Below, piece after piece: positions 57,911 to 64,000 of a DNA stretch of 64,000 bases (its first letter is position 1; every line of letters begins with the position of its first letter). The notes beneath the pieces were generated by a model. That model had not been told where the DNA came from. It did not search any database and saw only the letters and a program-made list of their open reading frames with translations. A program made the position numbers and the translations under genes. The DNA is from Candidatus Thiomargarita nelsonii. Its GTDB lineage: Bacteria > Pseudomonadota > Gammaproteobacteria > Beggiatoales > Beggiatoaceae. The DNA is taken from assembly GCA_000785145.2 (NCBI GenBank), contig JSZA02000020.1:1-64000 (forward strand), given 5' to 3'.

Positions 57911-59233
57911 TTACAAAAATTTAATGATTTTATCCCGCCACAAATACGTTTTAGCTTTAAGCTCGTGTATATCGATAGTCGTCAGAGTACGTGATTTCAA
58001 TAAATGTTTACCAGCAACCCAAACATCAGTCACCTTATCCCGCCCAATCGCATAAACCAGTTGAGATAAAGGGTTATAAATAGGTTGCGTTTCAATATCA
58101 AGCATATCAATGGCAACAATATCGGCGGATTTACCAGGCACAAAGGAGCCAGTAATATGATCAATACCCAAAGCTTTAGCACCGTTTAAAGTCGCCATGC
58201 GAAGCGCCTGTGCGGCAGGAACTGCGCTAGCATCTCCTCCATTCAAGCCCTTGGCTAACAGTGCGGCGGTACGCATTTCTCCCAACATATCTAAATCGTC
58301 ATTGCTGGCAGGACCATCAGTCCCTAATGCGACATTGACACCCGCATTGAGCAATTTAGGTACCGGGCACACACCACTCGCCAGTTTGAGATTTGACTCA
58401 GGGCAATGAATGACATGCACGCCATGATTAGCTAAAAGCTTAAAGTCCCCCGGTTTTAATTGTGTTAAATGTACACCCATCAGACGCGATGACAATAAGC
58501 CTAAATTTTTTAAACGAATTAAAGGTCGCTCACCAAACTGTTCAAGCGATTTCTCAATTTCTCCCGCAGTCTCATGAAGATGGATATGAATGGGTATATC
58601 AAATTCCTCTGCCATCGCCTGAGCCGATTTGAGTGGCTCATCTGAGACAGAATAAGGAGCATGGGGTGCCAAAGCCGTTTTAATCAGTGGATGATCTTGA
58701 AAAGTTTCATAGACTTTTCGACCTTTATTCAAATATTCCTCAGCATTTTGGCCCCAGGCAGTCGGAAAATCAATAAGAATCAATCCCAATGTGGCACGTA
58801 TGCCAATCTCAGCCGCCACTTTACCCACCACATCGGGAAAAAAGTACATATCATTAAAACATGTTACCCCGCCACGTAGCATTTCAGCAATCGCCAACTG
58901 GCTACCATCAGCGACAAACTCTTGATTGACATGAGCCCGCTCTGCCGGCCAAATATGATCATTTAGCCACTTATCTAAGGGCATATCATCAGCAATACCA
59001 CGCAATAAAGACATCGCCGCATGGGTATGTGCATTAATCAAACCCGGTATTAAAAGATGCGTTGTCATACGATAGGTAATACGTGCTGAAAAACGTTTGA
59101 CAGCCTCACTGTTTGGTAAAATGGCGACGATTTTTCCATCCTGTATAGCGAGGGCATGTTGTTCATATACAGTGTTTTCGGGTTCTACAGGAATAATCCA
59201 ACCCGCATAAATAAGAATGTCAAGATGTTGCAT
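57911..59233 (-). CDS. mtaD: TRZ/ATZ-family amidohydrolase, 5-methylthioadenosine/S-adenosylhomocysteine deaminase-like
   Basis: 440 residues of the amidohydrolase superfamily. Metal ligands: LIPGLINAHTHAAMSLLRGI (HxH), APHAPYSVSD, IPIHIHLHETAGEIEKSLEQ, and NVALGTDGPASNDDLDMLGE (Asp). It deaminates methylthioadenosine, S-adenosylhomocysteine or related nucleosides. Length and motifs match MtaD of gammaproteobacteria. The start ATG 59233 has ctgagaaaat upstream. Divergent osmC-like gene begins 240 bases away. Confidence 0.88.
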   Translation of the reverse strand: MQHLDILIYAGWIIPVEPENTVYEQHALAIQDGKIVAILPNSEAVKRFSARITYRMTTHLLIPGLINAHTHAAMSLLRGIADDMPLDKWLNDHIWPAERAHVNQEFVADGSQLAIAEMLRGGVTCFNDMYFFPDVVGKVAAEIGIRATLGLILIDFPTAWGQNAEEYLNKGRKVYETFQDHPLIKTALAPHAPYSVSDEPLKSAQAMAEEFDIPIHIHLHETAGEIEKSLEQFGERPLIRLKNLGLLSSRLMGVHLTQLKPGDFKLLANHGVHVIHCPESNLKLASGVCPVPKLLNAGVNVALGTDGPASNDDLDMLGEMRTAALLAKGLNGGDASAVPAAQALRMATLNGAKALGIDHITGSFVPGKSADIVAIDMLDIETQPIYNPLSQLVYAIGRDKVTDVWVAGKHLLKSRTLTTIDIHELKAKTYLWRDKIIKFL

Positions 59234-59413
59234 TAATAAATTTTCTCAGTTATCAGTTATCAGTTATCAATAGGTATAGCAGGGATACACCTATTGCATA
59301 AAATAAAAGTATATCAAAAACAATAGTTAAATTGAATTTTCAACAGAAGGGACTAGACTCCTGAGTCTTAATTAATGTTAAAATGAAAAATTAACGCAAT
59401 GTATAGCGGGGTT

Positions 59414-59439
59414 TTGACAAGCCGTCGATCTGTTATAAT
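59414..59439 (+). promoter_or_regulatory. Candidate promoter hexamers upstream of the OsmC-like gene
   Basis: Perfect ttgaca (59414) and tataat (59434) but only 14 bases apart, shorter than the 16-18 optimum. Either a weak promoter or coincidence. ATG 59477 is 38 bases downstream of the -10. Confidence 0.4.
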
Positions 59440-59476
59440 GTAAACTATTTGTTGTATATTTCATAAGGAAATGCAG

Positions 59477-59881
59477 ATGGAAATGATTGTAACATTTGGT
59501 GGTGGCATGAAAGTCAACGCCCATTTTAATAATTTTACAGTTTACACTGACCAAACTAAACGGGCGGGAGGGGATGAGAGTTCTCCAGAGCCATTTGATT
59601 ACTTTCTCAGTAGCCTAGCGACTTGCGCTGGTTTTTTTGTACTACGTTTTTGTCAGACACGAAAAATTTCTACTGAGGGGATTCAATTGCGCCAATCTCA
59701 TCATTGGAATAAAGAACAAAAGCGGGTTGATAATATACACCTTGAAATTGAATTGCCCTCCTCCTTTCCAGAGAAATATGCGCCTGCCTTGATTCGTGCC
59801 ACCAATGAATGCACCGTGAAAAAAGCTTTAATGAATCCGCCACAGATTGATGTGACAACAAGGGTTGTGGAAGACTCTTAA
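59477..59881 (+). CDS. OsmC-family protein
   Basis: From ATG 59477 134 residues: VTFGGGMKVNAHFNNFTVYT, SSPEPFDYFLSSLATCAGFF VLRFCQTRKISTEG and ALIRATNECTVKKALMNPPQ. The two cysteines (TCAG and ECTV) are the peroxidatic/resolving pair of OsmC/YhfA proteins that reduce organic hydroperoxides. ATG 59471 is also in frame, but aaggaa ends directly before it, so 59477, six bases from that site, is the better start. Confidence 0.85.
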   Translation: MEMIVTFGGGMKVNAHFNNFTVYTDQTKRAGGDESSPEPFDYFLSSLATCAGFFVLRFCQTRKISTEGIQLRQSHHWNKEQKRVDNIHLEIELPSSFPEKYAPALIRATNECTVKKALMNPPQIDVTTRVVEDS

Positions 59882-59935
59882 TTTTTTTGGAGTCCAAAAT
59901 TTATTTTGGATTCTTTTTTATAAGGAACTAAATGA

Positions 59936-60637
59936 GTGATTCAAAAAAATTATTTGAAAACAATAGAATTTATTAATCAATCTTTTGCCAGAGTACGTGA
60001 TGCCAACCTATCACGAGTATTTGTATCTTCAGTTAGAGAAGGAATTTTGAGTGACAATCAAATTAGCAAAAAAAACCAGTCACCCGCTTGGTTGTTATTT
60101 GCTCGTGAGACATTGCGTAATCCTCGGACAATGGGTACCTGTTGGTCAAGTACCGCACAACTGGCACGAACGATAGCCGGTTTTGTACCACTCACCGAGT
60201 CGGGACTTGTTGTCGAACTGGGAGGCGGCACCGGTATCGTAACAGAGGCTTTGCTACAACAAGGTATTGCCCCAGAGCGTTTAGTGTCGATAGAGCAAGC
60301 AGCGAGCCTTGCAGATTATATACGTCAACGTTGTCCCCAAATACGAGTGCTCAAAGGAGATGCCCTACATTTATCCGATTTGCTTGGCAATGATTCTCAA
60401 CGAGTGAGCACCATCGTCTCTGGTTTACCCTTTCGTTCTATACCCCCCGTTATTGGACATGGGATTATCAAACAAATTGATAAAGTACTACCTAAAAATG
60501 GTTTAATGATCCAATTTACTTATGATCTCAGTGGACGAAAAATATTCATGCCACATCATTTTAAGCGCGTCGCTCATAAATATGTCTGGAAAAACATCCC
60601 CCCTGCGAGGGTTGATGTCTATCAGTCTGAAAAATAA
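59936..60637 (+). CDS. SAM-dependent methyltransferase, PmtA/KsgA-like
   Basis: 233 residues from GTG 59936: VPLTESGLVVELGGGTGIVT (motif I), PERLVSIEQAASLADYIRQR, IRVLKGDALHLSDLLG and VSTIVSGLPFRSIPPVIGHG (motif IV region). It resembles phospholipid N-methyltransferases and the rRNA dimethylase fold. The best ribosome binding site (aaggaact) precedes ATG 59931, whose frame ends after 14 codons. Removing one A from the run of seven at about 59944 joins MSDSKNYLKTIEF to the main frame. So the annotated start is uncertain, and a homopolymer slip is likely. Confidence 0.75.
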   Translation: MIQKNYLKTIEFINQSFARVRDANLSRVFVSSVREGILSDNQISKKNQSPAWLLFARETLRNPRTMGTCWSSTAQLARTIAGFVPLTESGLVVELGGGTGIVTEALLQQGIAPERLVSIEQAASLADYIRQRCPQIRVLKGDALHLSDLLGNDSQRVSTIVSGLPFRSIPPVIGHGIIKQIDKVLPKNGLMIQFTYDLSGRKIFMPHHFKRVAHKYVWKNIPPARVDVYQSEK

Positions 60638-60671
60638 TTTAAAATGGACGTCCAAGATAAATCTTGGACTC

Positions 60672-60794
60672 CTAGTACTTTGTCAAACTTTAAATTTTGG
60701 GTTGGAGTACAAAGCTTTAGCTTTGTCAAGCAACGCACAAAGCTAAAGCTTTGTACTCCAATAACCCATTAATATAAGCTTGACAAAGTACTAG
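60672..60794. repeat. MITE-like element, CTAGTACTTTGTCAA arms with core c variant
   Basis: ctagtactttgtcaa at 60672 and ttgacaaagtactag to 60794 enclose ggagtacaaagctttagctt and its inverse. Related arms occur at 22859 and 51282-51573. A core b half precedes it at 60648. Confidence 0.8.
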
Positions 60795-60800
60795 CAAAAT

Positions 60801-61370
60801 CTATTCTTTAGCGCGTGACAAATATTCCCCGGTGCGAGTATCAACCTTGATTAAATCACCAATATTGACAAACAACGGCACTCGCACTATCGCGCCAGTT
60901 TCTAAAGTCGCTGCTTTAGTACCACCGCTAGAGGTATCTCCACGTAAGCCAGGGTCAGTCTCAGTGATTTTAAGCACCACAGAAATAGGCGGCTGAATGG
61001 CAAGCGGATCATTATTCCACAGCGTCACTACACATTTTTCCTGACCTTTTAACCATTTCGCTGCGTCACCAACGATATCCAGATTGGCCGCATATTGTTC
61101 ATAAGTCTCAGGCTCCATAAAGTGGTAAAAATCACCATCCTTATATAAATAGTCCATGTCTATTTCCATGACATCCGCACTTTCCAGCGTCTCCCCGGAC
61201 TTAAATGTTCGTTCTATCATCCGTCCCGTTTTGAGATTACGAAATTTAACCCGATTAAAGGCTTGACCTTTACCCGGTTTGACAAATTCATTTTCTACAA
61301 TCGTACAAGGATCAGCATCGAGCATCAATTTAAGGCCCGATTTAAATTCATTGGTACTAATATTTGCCAT
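60801..61370 (-). CDS. efp: Elongation factor P
   Basis: From ATG 61370 189 residues with three beta-barrel domains: [60 protein letters not shown] and [29 protein letters not shown]. Lys34 in the PGKGQ loop is the site of beta-lysylation. EF-P rescues ribosomes stalled at polyproline. The divergent neighbour epmB encodes the lysine 2,3-aminomutase used for this modification. The longer frame to 61388 is rejected because the conserved N-terminus starts at MANIS. Confidence 0.97.
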   Translation of the reverse strand: MANISTNEFKSGLKLMLDADPCTIVENEFVKPGKGQAFNRVKFRNLKTGRMIERTFKSGETLESADVMEIDMDYLYKDGDFYHFMEPETYEQYAANLDIVGDAAKWLKGQEKCVVTLWNNDPLAIQPPISVVLKITETDPGLRGDTSSGGTKAATLETGAIVRVPLFVNIGDLIKVDTRTGEYLSRAKE

Positions 61371-61411
61371 TTTAACTCCTATTTCCAAGATAAATCTTGG
61401 ACTCCTATTTT

Positions 61412-62398
61412 ATGATAACCGAAAACTTAGTCTCTGAGCAGTCAGATTGGCAGCGCGAATTACGCCAAGCCATTCATAATCCTTTGTACTTATTGACATT
61501 ATTGAAATTATCTGACAGTGCCTTAGCGCACCGCGTTGCGGCTAAACAAAGCTTTAGCCTTCGGGTGCCAAGAGGCTATGTCGCACGTATGCGTCAAGGT
61601 GATCCAGATGATCCATTATTGCGGCAAGTTTTGCCGCTAGAGGCAGAAAACAAACAAATACAAGGTTTTAGTATTGACCCTGTTAGCGATGTTGCCGCTG
61701 AAAAAGTCCCTGGCTTATTGCAAAAATACCACGGGCGAGTTTTATTAGTCGCAACCGGGGCTTGCGCCATTCATTGCCGCTACTGTTTTCGCCAACACTA
61801 TCATTACTCCGCCTATAACCCATCAGCGGTGCTTGATAGCATTCGCGCCGACTCTTCTATCACCGAAGTCATTTTAAGCGGTGGCGATCCGTTGACTTTG
61901 ACAGATAAGCGTTTAGCAGAATTAGCGCACAATCTCGCCAGCATTTCACATGTCCAACGTTTACGCTTGCACACCCGTTTGCCTATTATATTACCAGAAC
62001 GGATTAATGATGAACTTTTGGCTTGGCTGACGGGGACACGTTTGCAAGCCATCATGGTGGTACATGCCAATCATGCCAATGAAATTGATGAAAAAGTCAA
62101 CAAAGCCTTACAAAGTTTAGTTGATGTGGGTATTACCGTTTTAAATCAATCCGTGTTATTGCGTGGGATTAATGACAACGCTGCCGCATTAATTGCTTTG
62201 AGTGAAGCTTTATTCAAGAGTCGCGTTTTGCCTTATTATTTACATATATTAGATCGTGTACAAGGGGCTGCCCATTTTGAAGTGTCAATGGAGACAAGCA
62301 CCCAACTATTAGAACAATTGCGGGTGGCACTGCCTGGTTATCTGGTACCTAAAATGGTACGTGAGGTGGAGGGGATGGCTTATAAACAACCGGAATAG
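61412..62398 (+). CDS. epmB: EF-P-(R)-beta-lysine synthase EpmB (radical SAM lysine 2,3-aminomutase)
   Basis: From ATG 61412 328 residues: QSFSLRVPRGYVARMRQGDP, TGACAIHCRYCFRQHYHYSA with the radical SAM CxxxCxxC (C118, C122, C125), ITEVILSGGDPLTLTDKRL, LRLHTRLPIILPERI and PYYLHILDRVQGAAHFEVS. It isomerises (S)-alpha-lysine to (R)-beta-lysine for EF-P. Divergent to efp, separated by 41 bases that consist mainly of a core b palindrome, so the repeat occupies the shared promoter. The TTG start at 61397 lies in the repeat and is rejected. Confidence 0.95.
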   Translation: MITENLVSEQSDWQRELRQAIHNPLYLLTLLKLSDSALAHRVAAKQSFSLRVPRGYVARMRQGDPDDPLLRQVLPLEAENKQIQGFSIDPVSDVAAEKVPGLLQKYHGRVLLVATGACAIHCRYCFRQHYHYSAYNPSAVLDSIRADSSITEVILSGGDPLTLTDKRLAELAHNLASISHVQRLRLHTRLPIILPERINDELLAWLTGTRLQAIMVVHANHANEIDEKVNKALQSLVDVGITVLNQSVLLRGINDNAAALIALSEALFKSRVLPYYLHILDRVQGAAHFEVSMETSTQLLEQLRVALPGYLVPKMVREVEGMAYKQPE

Positions 62399-62407
62399 GA
62401 GATAAAT

Positions 62408-62476
62408 CAAGGGCAACCACAAGGGATTGCCCCTACATGCCGTCTTTGTAGGGGCAATCCTTTATGGTTGCCCTGT
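62408..62476. repeat. Core d palindrome
   Basis: gggcaaccacaagggattgc / gtaggggcaatcctttatgg ttgccc, between the convergent epmB and histidine kinase genes. Confidence 0.75.
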
Positions 62477-62482
62477 CTATTA

Positions 62483-64000
62483 TTATTTTCGAGTTGCCTC
62501 AATAGTTTTAATCATTTCTGCAAGTATCTTGAGCGCCTCATCAAATTCAAACTCTTCAACCTGTTTTTCTAATTTTTCATAAAATGGTTGTAAATCCTTA
62601 TTTAAATGACGTTTTATTTTTGGCAACATATCTAAGGCGCGATAATCGTAGTCATTTAGAAAATTTGCCCATTTTTCCAAAAGGGGCATCAGTACCGCAT
62701 AATCCGTTTCTTCGCAACAACAATCCTCTTCGGAACCATCATTCAAGGAAGAAAGCGTTTTCATCACCGTTGCCACGACTTCTTCAAATTCTTTAAATAA
62801 TAAAGTAGGCTCAATTTCATCACCCGCCTTCAGTGCTATTTCCAAGGCTTGTGAGGCTTTATATAAATTGTCAATACTCAGATTACCAGCAGTACCCTTA
62901 ATCGTATGGACTAAATATCGTGCGGATTTAAAATCACCCTTTTGCAGAGCCTCGTTTATTTTTTTGCTCACATCTTGGTAGTCTCTATAAAAATGTCGTA
63001 GCAATTTATGGTAGAGCTCACGATTGCCAAGCAGTCTTTTTAAACCGGCTGCTATATCAATACCCGGCAATTCGTCTGGGAATAATTTGTCTACTTTCTG
63101 ATGTGTCATTGGTCTCTGTTCGCGCAGTGCTATCCATTTTCCTAATGTGTGCAATAACACCGCCTCATCAATAGGTTTAGTAATATAGTCATTCATGCCC
63201 ACTATAAGGCATTTTTCCTTATCGCCGCTCATGGCATGGGCAGTCATGGCGATAATAGGCAATTCTCTCTGCTTTTCTCTGATTAAACGGGTGGCTTCAT
63301 AACCATCCATTATTGGCATTTGTATGTCCATAAGTACTGCTTCAAATTGAACATTGTTTACTACGGCGACAGCTTCTTCGCCATTGTTGGCAATATCGAT
63401 GACTAAACCGACGCTTTCCATTATCTCCCGTGCGACTTGTTGATTAATGAGATTGTCTTCGACTAATAGAATGCGTGCGCCTTGGAGCGGCTTTGTCTGG
63501 AGGGGCTTTTTTGCTGGCAGAACGTTTTTTTCAGTCTGTCCAACACAAAACACGCCAGTAAAAATAAAGCGACTCCCCTTGTCCACTTGGCTTTCTACCG
63601 AAAGTTCCCCACCCATCATCTTCGTCAAGCGTTTGCAAATAGCCAACCCGAGCCCCGTGCCACCAAATTTGCGGGTGGTAGAGGCATCAGCTTGGGTAAA
63701 GGTATCAAACAAATAGGGTATGGTGTCTGCTGAAATACCAATGCCTGTGTCTGTAATAGAAAAACGCAGTTTGACTTGCTCTGCCTTCTGTTCAATTAAT
63801 TCTATTTGAATCTGAATGCAGCCCTTTGTGGTGAATTTCAAGGCATTGCTGGTGAGATTAATGAGAATTTGCTTTAACCTTAAAGGATCTCCCACCAAAG
63901 AACGGGGCACGGTTTCATCAATGTCTAAAAGTAATTTAAGCCCTTTTTCTTCAATCCTCGTGCCTAGCATATTGTTCAATTGTTCTAAGGCTTCATCCAA
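62483..64000 (-). CDS. Hybrid sensor histidine kinase, C-terminal part (HATPase-REC-Hpt), cut by window edge
   Basis: The last 505 residues of a larger protein. HATPase domain from the edge: GDPLRLKQILINLTSNALKF (N box), FSITDTGIGIS (G1) and RKFGGTGLGLAICKRLTKMM (G2). REC domain at about 173-290: ARILLVEDNLINQQVAREIM, AVLMDIQMPIMDGYEATRLI (phospho-Asp), PIIAMTAHAM and DYITKPID. Hpt domain at about 330-420: YLVHTIKGTAGNLSIDNLY with phospho-His. The sensor part is outside the window. Layout matches BarA/ArcB/EvgS-like phosphorelays. Input signal unknown. Confidence 0.9.
   Translation of the reverse strand: MDEALEQLNNMLGTRIEEKGLKLLLDIDETVPRSLVGDPLRLKQILINLTSNALKFTTKGCIQIQIELIEQKAEQVKLRFSITDTGIGISADTIPYLFDTFTQADASTTRKFGGTGLGLAICKRLTKMMGGELSVESQVDKGSRFIFTGVFCVGQTEKNVLPAKKPLQTKPLQGARILLVEDNLINQQVAREIMESVGLVIDIANNGEEAVAVVNNVQFEAVLMDIQMPIMDGYEATRLIREKQRELPIIAMTAHAMSGDKEKCLIVGMNDYITKPIDEAVLLHTLGKWIALREQRPMTHQKVDKLFPDELPGIDIAAGLKRLLGNRELYHKLLRHFYRDYQDVSKKINEALQKGDFKSARYLVHTIKGTAGNLSIDNLYKASQALEIALKAGDEIEPTLLFKEFEEVVATVMKTLSSLNDGSEEDCCCEETDYAVLMPLLEKWANFLNDYDYRALDMLPKIKRHLNKDLQPFYEKLEKQVEEFEFDEALKILAEMIKTIEATRK

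Noticed and set aside
1..64000. tRNA, rRNA, tmRNA or riboswitch genes
   Set aside because: No recognisable cloverleaf, rRNA signature or aptamer in the intergenic regions I read. Palindromes there belong to the repeat families.

Overview
The window looks like a chromosomal segment of a filamentous or giant sulfur-oxidising gammaproteobacterium (Beggiatoa/Thiomargarita/Thioploca type). This placement is inferred from content, not from any search. Supporting signs are a moderately AT-rich base composition, gammaproteobacterial housekeeping genes (hldE, dapA-bamC, efp/epmB, ubiTUV, ubiK, purH, dcd, mrp), a SorAB-type sulfite dehydrogenase with c-type cytochromes, a GGYPYYG-repeat protein resembling sulfur globule proteins, and a very high load of short palindromic repeats with many gene fragments. 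No rRNA, tRNA, full-size insertion sequence or intact CRISPR array was recognised.

Layout. 0-7 kb: repeats, a broken WD40/GH5/LRR cellulase locus, a dead phosphatase fragment, thioredoxin, a nucleotidyltransferase, then an NqrB/RnfD-like membrane protein translationally coupled to a DUF2330 protein. 7-15 kb: accessory zone with an HTH antitoxin-like protein, a 960-residue Ser/Thr kinase-TPR-FGE-sulfatase protein whose 3' end looks like a diversity-generating retroelement variable region, a PD-(D/E)xK-like protein, an AlbA_2/Schlafen-type gene broken by an inverted repeat, FUN14 and a BrnA-like antitoxin. 15-23 kb: sorAB plus diheme cytochrome, queH-ubiK, and ubiU-ubiV-ubiT for O2-independent ubiquinone synthesis. 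23-29 kb: an RloA/RloB (AbiL-like) pair lying between two 477-bp direct copies of a membrane-protein gene, a palindrome-broken HTH-ATPase gene, and a VapBC pair. 29-41 kb: purH, cysQ, a secreted beta-propeller protein, an AAA/PD-(D/E)xK pseudogene, an orphan HsdM lacking its catalytic motif, CBS protein, mrp-dcd, and the sulfur-globule-like protein. 41-48 kb: a tandem repeat array, a 1300-residue CHAT-ATPase-TPR protein, an aldolase/SDR fusion, CBS protein. 48-64 kb: Met-rich coiled coil, dapA-lipoprotein-bamC, DUF3108, second tandem array, hldE, toxin-antitoxin debris, dprE1/E2-like pair, mtaD, osmC, methyltransferase, efp/epmB, and the C-terminal part of a hybrid histidine kinase.

The most unusual layer is the repeat system. 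Several families of outer inverted arms enclose interchangeable palindromic cores. One family (arms CAATGCCAT/ATGGCATTG) shows two apparent insertions into another repeat at the same site, each flanked by an 11-bp duplication, with uninterrupted relatives elsewhere in the window. Repeats supply stop codons and C-terminal residues to genes and sit beside copied gene fragments (queH, ubiT, the AlbA_2 gene). The strongest candidate for a noteworthy biological system is the kinase-FGE protein with its DGR-like variable region. Its reverse transcriptase and template repeat are not in this window.
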